A stretch of DNA of 64,000 nucleotides, taken from contig NZ_CANLBK010000003.1 of assembly GCF_947488835.1 (NCBI RefSeq), positions 124,001-188,000 on the forward strand, written 5' to 3'. Below, one piece after another: positions 35,349-43,960 of this stretch. The notes beneath the pieces are model-generated. The model was given only the letters and a program-made list of their open reading frames with translations. It was not told where the DNA came from and ran no database searches. The position numbers and the translations under genes are program-made. Origin of the DNA: an uncultured Marinobacter sp. (GTDB lineage: Bacteria; Pseudomonadota; Gammaproteobacteria; Pseudomonadales; Oleiphilaceae). Each line of letters begins with the position of its first letter. Position 1 is the first letter of the stretch.

Positions 35349-36208
35349 CAGGCACCCTCCTCGCCCAGGCGGCGCTTACTCAGGCGGTGAGCGAACATCA
35401 GCAATGCCATGGTAAGTGTCAGCACGATGCTGGCGGCGGCACCAAAGGGCCAGTTGCGGGCATCCAGAAACTGGTTTTTGATCACGTTACCCACCAGTAG
35501 ATTGCGGGACCCGCCCAGAATGTCCGGTACAAAGAACAATCCCATCGCTGGAAGCAATACCAGCATTACACCGGCCAACACGCCCGGCAGCGTCAGCGGC
35601 ACCACGACATTTTTAAAGGTAGCCAAGCGACCCGCACCCAAGTCGTGGGAGGCGAGCAGGACATCCTGCCGCAAATCTTCGAATACCGAATACAGGGGCA
35701 GGATCATAAAGGGCAGCAGCAAATACACCAGGCCGACGATCACGGCACCTTCGGTGTACAAAAGCTGCGCCGGCTCATCAATCACACCCAAAGACATAAG
35801 TGCGCTGTTCAAAAGACCGTTGGTGGCCAGGATTAGCTTCAAGGCGTAGGTGCGCACCAGAGAGTTTGTCCAGAAGGGCACAATCAACAGGAAAATCAGG
35901 AGCATCTGCCGGCGCTTCTCCACCCGCGACAAGGCCCATGCAAAAGGGTAACCGATCAGCAAACAAATCAGAGTTGTTAGTGCCGCCATGTACAAGGAGT
36001 GAAGAAACACGTCCAGATACAGAGGATTAAACAGTTGCCGGTAGGCATCCAGGTTCAAGGGCAACGAGATAAAAGTAGAGGGGTTCCGCGTCATCACGCT
36101 GGCACCCACCACAAGCATATTGGGCGCGAGCACGAGGAACAGCAACCAACCCCACACCAGCACCAGTACAGCCGCTCTGAACGGCTGCTGTTTAATGCTC
36201 CGCATCAT
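35348..36208 (-). CDS. potB: Polyamine ABC transporter permease PotB-like
   Basis: About 286 aa, six helices. The EAA-like loop is [26 protein letters not shown], cut short here to its recognisable core. The start is chosen at ATG 36208, where GAGGAGGAG lies about 10 nt upstream; a reading 23 residues longer is open but starts deep inside potA. It overlaps the end of potA by 17 nt, so translation is coupled. Confidence 0.88.
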   Translation of the reverse strand: MMRSIKQQPFRAAVLVLVWGWLLFLVLAPNMLVVGASVMTRNPSTFISLPLNLDAYRQLFNPLYLDVFLHSLYMAALTTLICLLIGYPFAWALSRVEKRRQMLLIFLLIVPFWTNSLVRTYALKLILATNGLLNSALMSLGVIDEPAQLLYTEGAVIVGLVYLLLPFMILPLYSVFEDLRQDVLLASHDLGAGRLATFKNVVVPLTLPGVLAGVMLVLLPAMGLFFVPDILGGSRNLLVGNVIKNQFLDARNWPFGAAASIVLTLTMALLMFAHRLSKRRLGEEGA

Positions 36209-37331
36209 CAGCTGCCAGCTCCTCCTCATCGGTGAGCGGCTCGTCGCCCTCTTCCGCCAACAACCATTCCCAGCCATCTACCCAGCTAACACGCACCCGC
36301 TCACCAATGCTGTAATCGAATGTGGGGTCGTCCTCATCAAAGAACTCGCTCGCCATTACATGGCTGCCGTCTTCCAGCTCAATCATCGAATCCAGGGTAC
36401 TGCCTTTGTAGTTGCGTTCGACAATCTTGCCGGCCACACCTTCGGTATCATCTGGTGCAAGCACACGGATATCTTCCGGGCGCAGCAAAACGTGTAGAGA
36501 CTGTTTCATCGCAACACGGAACGAAGGCTTGTTCAGATCCCGATTCAGGCCAAACACATCCACACTGATGCGCTCACCCTCAATGTTGGTTACACGGCCG
36601 GGGAAAAAATTAGTCTGGCCCACAAAGCGCGCGGTAAACACATTTGCCGGGCGCTCATAGACTTCACGAGGTGTGCCAAGTTGCTGAATGTGCCCGTCTT
36701 TAAGCACCACAATTCGATCAGACATGGACAACGCTTCTTCCTGATCGTGGGTGACGAACACGAAGGTAATGCCCAGCTCCCGCTGCAGGCGTTTGAGCTC
36801 TACCTGCATGGTGCGGCGTAATTTATAGTCCAGCGCAGACAGAGGCTCGTCCAGCAGCAGCATTTTGGGCCGTTTGACCACTGCCCGGGCAATCGCAACC
36901 CGCTGCTGCTGGCCTCCGGAAAGCTGGTGAGGCTTGCGCCTGGCAAAGTCCTCCAACTGAACCATTGCAAGCGCTTCTTCAACTCGCTCCGCTATTTCAG
37001 CTTTCGGCCGTTTTTCCATTTTCAAGCCATAGGCCACATTGTCGAAAACCGACATGTGTGGGAACAGCGCATAGTTCTGGAAAACGGTGTTGAGCGGCCG
37101 GTGTTCCGGCGGGGTCTGAGTGATATCAACGCCAGACAGGGTAACCGTGCCCTCATCCGGATGTTCAAAACCCGCCATCATGCGTAACAAGGTGGTTTTA
37201 CCACAACCGGAGGGCCCCAAAAGGGTAATGAATTCGCCATCATCAATGGTAAGGCTGAGTTCATCCAACACGGTCTTGCCATCAAACTGCTTGCTGATAC
37301 CGCTTAGCGATAAGAGTGTTTTAGTCATCAA
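36192..37331 (-). CDS. potA: Polyamine ABC transporter ATPase PotA-like
   Basis: 379 aa. Walker [12 protein letters not shown] loop in [10 protein letters not shown], signature LSGGQQQR, Walker [13 protein letters not shown] and switch histidine in THDQEE are all intact. A C-terminal TOBE regulatory domain (about 290-360) and an acidic tail ([12 protein letters not shown]) follow. It powers spermidine/putrescine uptake. It is the first gene of potABCD. The 170 nt upstream separate it from an orphan TRAP binding protein on the same strand. Confidence 0.92.
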   Translation of the reverse strand: MMTKTLLSLSGISKQFDGKTVLDELSLTIDDGEFITLLGPSGCGKTTLLRMMAGFEHPDEGTVTLSGVDITQTPPEHRPLNTVFQNYALFPHMSVFDNVAYGLKMEKRPKAEIAERVEEALAMVQLEDFARRKPHQLSGGQQQRVAIARAVVKRPKMLLLDEPLSALDYKLRRTMQVELKRLQRELGITFVFVTHDQEEALSMSDRIVVLKDGHIQQLGTPREVYERPANVFTARFVGQTNFFPGRVTNIEGERISVDVFGLNRDLNKPSFRVAMKQSLHVLLRPEDIRVLAPDDTEGVAGKIVERNYKGSTLDSMIELEDGSHVMASEFFDEDDPTFDYSIGERVRVSWVDGWEWLLAEEGDEPLTDEEELAADDAEH

Positions 37332-37459
37332 CCCTGCCCAAGATTAAGAGAGCTTCTGAAAAAGCCCCTGCTGCGGCGTATTTTTCCAGAAAGGAAGCTA
37401 CATAAAAAGCAGTGTGCAGGATTTACGCACTGCATTCATGGGATTGTTCTGCAATGAGA

Positions 37460-37489
37460 GCACCCTGTCCACCTCAGTAGCCAGGGTGC
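37460..37489 (-). terminator. Possible terminator after orphan TRAP binding protein
   Basis: An 8-bp stem (GCACCCTG with CAGGGTGC) and 14-nt loop lie 13 nt after the stop of the minus-strand TRAP gene. No strong T tract follows. Confidence 0.35.
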
Positions 37490-37501
37490 AGTGTAGCGGG
37501 G

Positions 37502-38569
37502 TCAGTCGGTGGCAATACTGTTCAGGTAGGCTTTATCGGAAATATTGGTCCACTGTCGAACCTGTTTCAGATAGTCACGCTGGGAATTTATGATCTCTTT
37601 TGCAAGATCATCCTTCTCGGCAGCCTCAGCCAACAACTTGTTTGTTGCATCACGCATGGCGTTGATGACTTCCGGCGGGAACGTCTTGTGGGTCACGTTC
37701 GGGTAGTCTTCTTTCATCCGGTCCCAGGCCACGCCGCTTTCGTGGGTGGTCTGAATATACATGTCGTAAGCCGCTGTGCGCATGGCGATGCGAAGGATTG
37801 CCTGCAGATCTTCCGGCAGCTTTTTCCAGGTTTTATCGTTGATCAGGAACTGTACTTCTGCACCCGGCTCCTGCCAGCCAGAATAGTAATACTTGGCGAT
37901 CTGGTGGAAGCCCATGGGGAAGTCCAAAGCCGGCCCGACCCATTCCACAGCGTCCACAGTGCCACGCTCAAGTGCGGTGTATAGCTCACCGGGGGGCAAA
38001 TTGGTAACGGCAACGCCCAACTCGGCCATCACTTCGCCGGCAAACCCGGGCGTGCGCATTTTCAGGCCTTTGAGATCTGCGACCGAATTGATTTCCTTGT
38101 TAAACCATCCGCCCATCTGGTTACCAGTGTTGCCACCCGGAAAGGACATCAGACCGAAAGGTTCATAAACCTTCTGCATCAGCTCCATGCCCTGATCGTG
38201 ATAGAACCAGGCGTACATTTCAGGCGCAATCATGCCAAAGGGCACGGTGGTGAAGTACATGGCGTTTGGAATGGTGCCCTTATAATAATAAGAGGCCGTG
38301 TGGCCCATGTCGTATTGGCCATTGCGCACCAGATCAAAAATACCGAAAGGCGCTTTGTGCTTGTTGGCGCTATCTATGCGGATTTTCAAGCGGCCACCGG
38401 ACATCTCTTCGGCCATCTTCGCCATGTTTGTGGTGGTTTCACCCAAAATCGGCGAGTTCGGCCCCCAGGTTTGCGCAAGTCGTAGCGTATAGTTATCTGC
38501 AGCCATGCCAAAAGAGCTAACAGTAAGCAGCAGCGTTACCGCTACCATCTTGAACAGACGTGTCATCAT
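37502..38569 (-). CDS. Orphan TRAP transporter substrate-binding protein (TakP-like DctP family)
   Basis: About 355 aa with a signal peptide (cleavage after GMA, before ADNYTL). Blocks such as RLAQTWGPNSP, HTASYYYKG, KGLKMRTPGFAGEV and VDAVEWVGPALDFPMG fit TRAP binding proteins of the keto-acid/TakP branch; the conserved arginine is in KMRTPG. No TRAP permease genes of its own are adjacent. It may use distant permeases or serve as a chemotaxis ligand carrier, given the chemoreceptor next door. The start is uncertain: ATG 38569 is chosen, with ATG 38566 and 38581 also open, all with weak Shine-Dalgarno. Confidence 0.82.
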   Translation of the reverse strand: MMTRLFKMVAVTLLLTVSSFGMAADNYTLRLAQTWGPNSPILGETTTNMAKMAEEMSGGRLKIRIDSANKHKAPFGIFDLVRNGQYDMGHTASYYYKGTIPNAMYFTTVPFGMIAPEMYAWFYHDQGMELMQKVYEPFGLMSFPGGNTGNQMGGWFNKEINSVADLKGLKMRTPGFAGEVMAELGVAVTNLPPGELYTALERGTVDAVEWVGPALDFPMGFHQIAKYYYSGWQEPGAEVQFLINDKTWKKLPEDLQAILRIAMRTAAYDMYIQTTHESGVAWDRMKEDYPNVTHKTFPPEVINAMRDATNKLLAEAAEKDDLAKEIINSQRDYLKQVRQWTNISDKAYLNSIATD

Positions 38570-38708
38570 CGTTAACACCATTTATTTTGTTGCGTTGTTA
38601 TCGTTTGAACGCCTGCAATACTAGCCCGTGATCAACCTCTTCGCCATGAGCAACGCTCAAATACACTCTGAACGATCTGTACCTGTTTTCAAAATTCCCA
38701 GCCCATCG

Positions 38709-40385
38709 TTAAACCTTGAACTGGCTTACAAGATCCCGCAAATTCTCGCCCAACCGAGCCAGTTCATTGCTGGCCTCATTAGTCTGGGTAACGCCTGCAT
38801 CACTGCGCTGTGCTGCTTCTACAATACGCACCACATTTTGGTTAATTTCCTCGGCCACTTGGCTTTGTTGCTCTGCAGCCGCGGCGATCTGGGTAACCTG
38901 GTCGTGAATCTGACCTACCGATTTCTCGATAGTCGTCAGGGCACCGGCCGCATGGTTGATACGCTCAACCGTCTCCGATGAATGATCGCGAGATTGATTC
39001 ATCCGCTCAACGGCAGAAAGTGACTCACTCACAAAGCCATCAATCATTTCCCGAATTTGATCTGCAGACTCTGCACTGCGTCTCGCCAACTGCCGAACCT
39101 CATCCGCAACGACAGAGAAGCCCCTACCGTGATCGCCAGCTCGGGCAGCTTCGATAGCAGCGTTCAAAGCCAGCAAGTTCGTCTGCTCAGTGACTGCATG
39201 AATTACGTCCAGAACTTGCTGGATATCATCAGACTTCTCAGCAAGAGCATTGATACTTTGAGCGCTTTTCAGAATCTCTTCAGATAGTTTATTCACAGCA
39301 CCCTGGGCATTGGTAATGGTCTCACCACCATCGCGAGCCATGCGGTCAGCATTAGATGCGGCACTCTCAACTTCGTTGGCATTACCGGCGATTTGTTGAA
39401 TGGTTGCAGCCATCTCGTTAATTGCAGACGCAATCTGGTCTGTTTCCGCTCCCTGCTCCTGCACAGACGCGCGCGTTTCATTCGCCACACGGCTCAATTC
39501 TTCCGCGGCAGAAGCCACCTGATCTGTTGTGGAGCCGACTTCCTGAATCGTTGTCTGGATTTTGATTACGAACGCATTAAATCGGCGTCCCAATTCAGCG
39601 AGCTCATCCGTGCCTGCATCAGGCAAACGCTGGCGAAGATCACCGTCACCATCAGCAATTTCTTGCATCATATCGCTGACGTTCTTAAGTGGGCGGGTAA
39701 CCGTGCGGCCAACAAATACGCCGACCAATATCGAAACGGCCACTACGGCTAGGGTCACCAAAACTCCAAACCAAATGGTGCGGGCGATACTTGCTTCAAT
39801 CTCTACACGAGCGGAAGCTACTTGCCTCTCTATGTCGGTTACATACACACCCGCTGCTATTAACCAATCCCATTCCGGTATGACGGCAGCGTAACTAATT
39901 TTGGGCTCTTCATTACCTGAGGCAGGATTCGACCAGCTATATGAGTAATAACCATCGGATTCGACCGCCCGGAACAGTTGCGACAACACTCTGGCGAACG
40001 CGGGGCCGGCTTGTGTACCCTCGATAGAGGGATCAGGTGAATAGGAGACAGCTTGCCCTGAACGGTCGAAGGCAAACACATAGTTATTTTTTTCAAACCG
40101 GACTGCCCGCAGCCTGTCTGCCGCCGTCTTTTTAGCTTGGCGCTCTGTCAGCTCGGGGTTGCTTCTAGCCTCCTCCACTACAGCCTTCGCTGCATCAACA
40201 AGGTTTTTAAGGCCTTGTTTTCGGGACACCATAAGGCTTGATTCAAGCCGCTTTAGCTCAGCTTCTCCACCGGCTTGGATTTGACTGACAGCAACCCAGG
40301 AAACCGTGACAGCCGTCGCCAAAACAGGTATTAGCACGGCAAGGAGCAGGCGGGTTCGAATGCGCAGGGAGTTCAAAAACGTCAT
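38709..40385 (-). CDS. Methyl-accepting chemotaxis protein with single Cache domain
   Basis: 558 aa. Membrane helix (about 10-33), periplasmic single Cache sensor (35-190; NNYVFAFDRSGQAVSY and PEWDWLIAAGVYV are typical), second helix (200-222), HAMP (223-276) and the long cytoplasmic signalling hairpin with tip TEQTNLLALNAAIEAARAG and GRGFSVVADEVRQLA. The protein ends in the usual VSQFKV. Cache domains of this type often bind short organic acids. A sigma-28-type promoter lies directly upstream. Confidence 0.92.
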   Translation of the reverse strand: MTFLNSLRIRTRLLLAVLIPVLATAVTVSWVAVSQIQAGGEAELKRLESSLMVSRKQGLKNLVDAAKAVVEEARSNPELTERQAKKTAADRLRAVRFEKNNYVFAFDRSGQAVSYSPDPSIEGTQAGPAFARVLSQLFRAVESDGYYSYSWSNPASGNEEPKISYAAVIPEWDWLIAAGVYVTDIERQVASARVEIEASIARTIWFGVLVTLAVVAVSILVGVFVGRTVTRPLKNVSDMMQEIADGDGDLRQRLPDAGTDELAELGRRFNAFVIKIQTTIQEVGSTTDQVASAAEELSRVANETRASVQEQGAETDQIASAINEMAATIQQIAGNANEVESAASNADRMARDGGETITNAQGAVNKLSEEILKSAQSINALAEKSDDIQQVLDVIHAVTEQTNLLALNAAIEAARAGDHGRGFSVVADEVRQLARRSAESADQIREMIDGFVSESLSAVERMNQSRDHSSETVERINHAAGALTTIEKSVGQIHDQVTQIAAAAEQQSQVAEEINQNVVRIVEAAQRSDAGVTQTNEASNELARLGENLRDLVSQFKV

Positions 40386-40404
40386 GGAGGCAGTTCCTGA
40401 TGAT

Positions 40405-40459
40405 TAAGTCGGTTTGTGTATTATCGACCAAACCCTCGATACCTTGAATACGACTTAAC
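40405..40459. repeat. 8-bp inverted repeat bracketing the chemoreceptor promoter
   Basis: TTAAGTCG (40405-40412) and CGACTTAA (40452-40459) are exact inverted copies that sit just outside both ends of the sigma-28-type promoter. They could form a regulatory loop or paired operators, or be chance. Confidence 0.4.
40422..40448 (-). promoter_or_regulatory. Sigma-28 (FliA)-type promoter of the chemoreceptor gene
   Basis: On the minus strand the sequence reads TCAA, 15 nt, GTCGATAA. Against the TAAA-N15-GCCGATAA consensus this is 3 of 4 and 7 of 8 matches with exact spacing. The -10 element lies 36 nt from the start codon, so flagellar-class control is likely. Confidence 0.65.
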
Positions 40460-40469
40460 GAGGAGCTTA

Positions 40470-40673
40470 TCAAAAATCTGGTGGTGCTCCCTCGTTACAC
40501 TTACGGCAGTCGAGCTCAAAACCCAGCATGGAGCGCCGCCCCTCTTCGGTGATCACCCAGGGCCGGTTGACCCAGGGTGGCGTGTGGCGCACGTGTTGAT
40601 TATGGCCACAAGCCAACCGGGCGACCCAATGGTCTTCTTCATCTTTATGGTAGGCGGTTATCGGTTGTTTCAT
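40470..40673 (-). CDS. DUF3565 small protein, possible metal binder
   Basis: 67 aa. The sequence (YHKDEEDHWVARLACGHNQH, then RPWVITEEGRRSMLG, then LDCRKC) matches the DUF3565 family as I know it, which is full-length at this size. Cys22, His24, His27, His30, Cys56 and Cys59 make a plausible zinc-type site. It starts 10 nt after the stop of the CDF transporter on the same strand, so the pair is likely an operon, and a role in sensing or handling the exported metal is conceivable but untested. Confidence 0.85.
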   Translation of the reverse strand: MKQPITAYHKDEEDHWVARLACGHNQHVRHTPPWVNRPWVITEEGRRSMLGFELDCRKCNEGAPPDF

Positions 40674-40683
40674 ACCGCCTAGG

Positions 40684-41553
40684 TTAACTGACCAGGCTGC
40701 GGATAAAAATCGCCGGGCGCACCGGAAGATCCGACAGGTGTTTTAGCAGACTCCGCTTCAAGCGCTCAGTGCGCCCCGGCCAGTTGACAGGGAGACTGAT
40801 TTCCATCATCAGGTTGGGGCCAACTTTCGCCATTTTCACCTGATCCGGATCAAGCCCCACAGAGCTAAGGGCCTCATGAACTTCTTCTGCAAATTCTGCT
40901 GGGGGCGCGGCCAGCAAAAGCTCGCGCACGGCACCGATGGTCATCTTCACGGGTACAATTATGAAATAGGCGGAGATAGCAATCATCATCACCGGGTCGG
41001 CATACACAGCCCATGCGGACCAAGCGCTCTGCTCCAACCACCAGGCTATTCCAAACCCCATCAGCACGGCTGCACTGAGTACAGAATCCATAAACCACTG
41101 ACCCTGCTCTGCAACCAGTAAGCCCGAAGACTGGCGACGCTCGGCCCACTTCAGGTACACCCAAACGGCGGCACACCCCAAAACACTCACGCCAGCAAAC
41201 ACCAGCGCTTTGTCGGCACTCACCGCGCGACCACCTTCAAGCATCGCAGCAATGGCAGAGGCCAGAGACAGTACACACACCAGCGTTATCACCAAGCCTT
41301 TAATAGCAATTACCAAAGGCTCAACCGCTCCGCGGCCGAACGGGTATTCTTTACTGGCGGGGCGGCGAATAATCCGCGCAGCGTATAGTGACAGCAGCGA
41401 CAGCAACAGGCTGACCAGTGAATAGGCGCCGTCAAACAGAATAACCAGCGAATCAATCCACAAACCCCAAGTAATACCGGCCAGAGCAAACAAACCAGCA
41501 GCTACCGCAGACAAACTCAGCGCCATGTTTTCCCGCGCTATAAACTTAAACAT
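40684..41553 (-). CDS. Cation diffusion facilitator (CDF) family metal exporter
   Basis: 289 aa. Six membrane helices; the helix II region has LWIDSLVILFDGAYSLVS, where the aspartates supply metal ligands, and helix V has the YADPVMM segment. A cytoplasmic metallochaperone-like domain (about 205-285) follows. It would export Zn2+, Fe2+, Mn2+ or similar in exchange for protons; motifs do not fix the metal. GGGAG lies 7 nt before the ATG. It is divergent from the LysR gene. Confidence 0.85.
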   Translation of the reverse strand: MFKFIARENMALSLSAVAAGLFALAGITWGLWIDSLVILFDGAYSLVSLLLSLLSLYAARIIRRPASKEYPFGRGAVEPLVIAIKGLVITLVCVLSLASAIAAMLEGGRAVSADKALVFAGVSVLGCAAVWVYLKWAERRQSSGLLVAEQGQWFMDSVLSAAVLMGFGIAWWLEQSAWSAWAVYADPVMMIAISAYFIIVPVKMTIGAVRELLLAAPPAEFAEEVHEALSSVGLDPDQVKMAKVGPNLMMEISLPVNWPGRTERLKRSLLKHLSDLPVRPAIFIRSLVS

Positions 41554-41606
41554 TTTGATCTCCCGTGAATTACCAGCATATTATCGCCACATAACTGACA
41601 GTGTGA

Positions 41607-41619
41607 GTCGGTCACCGAC
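41607..41619. promoter_or_regulatory. Inverted repeat in CDF/LysR divergent promoter region
   Basis: GTCGGT-C-ACCGAC, 6-bp arms with a single spacer base, lies in the 95-nt gap between the divergent genes, where a LysR autoregulatory site is expected. It does not follow the T-N11-A pattern exactly. Confidence 0.35.
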
Positions 41620-41648
41620 GGAAAAACCGGCGGAACGGGAGATTTCTT

Positions 41649-42530
41649 TTGAAAACATCGCAAATACAGGTTTTTCTGGCCGTGGTTCGCAATGGCACCA
41701 TCGCCGCTGCGGCCCGGGAACTCAACCGAAGCCGCACCACTGTGAGCACCGCTCTCGCTGCGCTGGAAGACGAACTGGGCGTGGCATTGTTTGAGCGCAG
41801 CGGCAATCAGTTGCAATTGACCACCATCGGCCAAGCCATAGTGACCGATTGCCGCCGATTTGATCAGGTCGCCGGGCAGATTTTTGCACGCTGCCAGCAC
41901 CATCTCAGTGGTGCCGAGTCGGTTTTGCGCATAGCCCGGGACGATTCAATTCCAGAGCCTGTGTGGCGCGATCTTCTGCGCCGGCTCAAGATCCGCTTTC
42001 CGCAGACCAGTCTTTCTGTTTATCTGGCCACACCCCGGGAGCTGCCGCCTCTGGTCAAAAGCCAGTCCGTGGATGTGGCCTACGGGCTTATGCCTGCGCT
42101 GGCAAGCGAGGGCTATCAATGGTTTCGTGAGCTTGCCGATGTGCGCATGCTCACGGTAGCGGCACCGGATCATCCACTGAGCCAACTGAAGCGGGTAACC
42201 CAGGACGACCTCATCAGCTTTACCGAAGTCACACTGGCGTTTATGGAAAACGATCGGCTGGAAGCCGAGTCTCCGGAAACAGCCAACTACCTGGCTTTCA
42301 CCATGTACGAGCTCATCCGGGATGCGGTAATTGATGGTGCCGGGTGGGCAGATCTGCCCCTGCCCCTGATTGCAGATGCCTTGGAACAGGAAAAGCTCAA
42401 GGTTGTTCACCATCGCAGTGCCCGCTGGTGGAAAGTATTCAGCGCACTGGAATCCGAGCAGGCGCAAGGCGGCGCCGTTGTGGGCTGGCTGGCTGAAGAG
42501 CTGGAGCAATATCTGGAAACAATGGAGTAA
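41649..42530 (+). CDS. LysR-family transcriptional regulator
   Basis: 293 aa. The N-terminal winged helix-turn-helix (IAAAARELNRSRTTVSTALAA, shortened to its core, then LEDELGVALFERSG) is standard for LysR. An effector-binding domain follows (about 90-290). The start is a TTG codon with GGGAG 7 nt upstream; there is no nearby ATG that preserves the DNA-binding domain. It is divergent from the CDF exporter and 3 nt from the convergent rarD. The target could be either neighbour. Confidence 0.87.
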   Translation: MKTSQIQVFLAVVRNGTIAAAARELNRSRTTVSTALAALEDELGVALFERSGNQLQLTTIGQAIVTDCRRFDQVAGQIFARCQHHLSGAESVLRIARDDSIPEPVWRDLLRRLKIRFPQTSLSVYLATPRELPPLVKSQSVDVAYGLMPALASEGYQWFRELADVRMLTVAAPDHPLSQLKRVTQDDLISFTEVTLAFMENDRLEAESPETANYLAFTMYELIRDAVIDGAGWADLPLPLIADALEQEKLKVVHHRSARWWKVFSALESEQAQGGAVVGWLAEELEQYLETME

Positions 42531-42533
42531 GCC

Positions 42534-43424
42534 CTACTGCGCGACTGGCCGGCTGCGCCCTGCCCAGGCAGACCATGAATACATTGCCAGAGCTATCCAG
42601 ATCATCACAAAGCTCGTCAGCTTTTCAGGGCTAAGCGGTTCGCTGAATACCAGTAGCGCGATCAAAAACTGGATGGTTGGGTTGATGTACATAAGAAAGC
42701 CAACGGTGGAAAGCCGCAACCTTCTGGCAGCACCGGCAAAGGCCAACAGGGGAACCGCCGTAACTATGCCGCTGGAGAGCAACAAGAGCGTGGTTTCAGT
42801 GCTGCCCCCGAAGTGGGAAACCCCGGCGTAACTGAGTGTCGCAAGGGCAAGAAGGCCAACCGGCAACAGCAGAAGCGTTTCCACAAACAGGCCCGAAAGC
42901 CCATCCAGGGCTACCTGTTTGCGGAGCAGGCCATAGGTTCCAAAACTGAACGCCAGCACCAGTGTGATCCAGGGCACCACGCCCAGCAGGAACAATTGAT
43001 ACAGAATCGCAATAGTGGCCAGCACCACTGCTACTATCTGAAGCCGGGAAATGCTCTCTTTTAGCACCAACATCCCCAGCCCAACGTTTACCAGTGGCGT
43101 AAGGAAGTAGCCAAGACTTGCCTGCAGCACCTGCCGGCTTTCCACGGCGTAGATGTACACACCCCAGTTAATAGCGATAAGCACCGCGCAGCCGAGAACG
43201 TAGCCAAGTTTCGATGGGCGCGCCAGCGCGGATTTCACCGGCGGCCAGCGTTTGAGAAAGGTAACAATCACGGCCAGAAACACGCAGGACCAAAGCACCC
43301 GGTGAATCACCACCTCCCAGGCTGGCACCCCTTCAAACAGCGCAAAATACAGCGGGAAACAGCCCCACATAATGTATGCAGACAGACCGTACGCAACGCC
43401 TTTACTGGTTTCCGGCAGGGCCAT
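42534..43424 (-). CDS. rarD: EamA-family transporter RarD
   Basis: 296 aa with ten membrane helices. MWGCFPLYFALFEGVPAWEVVIHR opens the protein in the RarD manner (only the first part is needed to recognise it), and the later YFLTPLVNVGLGMLVLKE and FLMYINPTIQFLIALLVF blocks confirm it. RarD was named as a chloramphenicol-sensitivity protein; its substrate is unknown. It is divergent from the rhodanese gene. Confidence 0.88.
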   Translation of the reverse strand: MALPETSKGVAYGLSAYIMWGCFPLYFALFEGVPAWEVVIHRVLWSCVFLAVIVTFLKRWPPVKSALARPSKLGYVLGCAVLIAINWGVYIYAVESRQVLQASLGYFLTPLVNVGLGMLVLKESISRLQIVAVVLATIAILYQLFLLGVVPWITLVLAFSFGTYGLLRKQVALDGLSGLFVETLLLLPVGLLALATLSYAGVSHFGGSTETTLLLLSSGIVTAVPLLAFAGAARRLRLSTVGFLMYINPTIQFLIALLVFSEPLSPEKLTSFVMIWIALAMYSWSAWAGRSRPVAQ

Positions 43425-43537
43425 TAAATAGCTTCCTCACTATGCTTTGCTGGTGAATTTAACACACCTGAAGGGTTACGCACCTTGGTAATATGTCTTA
43501 GTCTGACCAAACACCCTTATAGTAGAGAGAACCTGTT

Positions 43538-43918
43538 ATGAAAACCGCCCAGGATTTTGTTGCAGAAGCAAAACAGCAAATTCAGGAAATTTCCCTCGAT
43601 CAAGCTGACCGCGCCATTCAAGCTGCAGATCTGCTATTGGACGTTCGCGATGGCGACGAATATCGGCAAAGCCACATTCCCCAAGCCACAAACATTTCCC
43701 GGGGCACGCTGGAGTTTAAATTCAGTAACGACCCTACGCTGGCAAACCGGGACATGAAAATTGTTCTGTATTGCAAAACCTCAGGTCGTTCAGCGCTGAG
43801 CGCAAAAGCCTTGAAGGAAATGGGCTATCTGCATGTTCAATCGATTGAAGGCGGGTTTGATGCCTGGCAGGAAGCCGGCAAACCCATTGCCAAGCGGGAA
43901 TTGCCATCGTTTGATTGA
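43538..43918 (+). CDS. Single-domain rhodanese-like sulfurtransferase
   Basis: 126 aa, cytoplasmic. The active-site cysteine and loop are YCKTSGRS, and the domain opens with LLDVRDGDEYRQSHIPQATN. The expected reaction is transfer of sulfane sulfur from thiosulfate or a persulfide to a thiol acceptor. It is a single gene, 42 nt before a cyclase. Confidence 0.88.
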   Translation: MKTAQDFVAEAKQQIQEISLDQADRAIQAADLLLDVRDGDEYRQSHIPQATNISRGTLEFKFSNDPTLANRDMKIVLYCKTSGRSALSAKALKEMGYLHVQSIEGGFDAWQEAGKPIAKRELPSFD

Positions 43919-43960
43919 TCACTGATATACTGCGCCGAAAACTCACACGAACTGACGCCG

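Noticed and set aside
37340..37410. Imperfect inverted repeat in the potA leader
   Set aside because: The arms around AGCTTCTGAAAAA pair only with several gaps and mismatches, too weak to call a structure.
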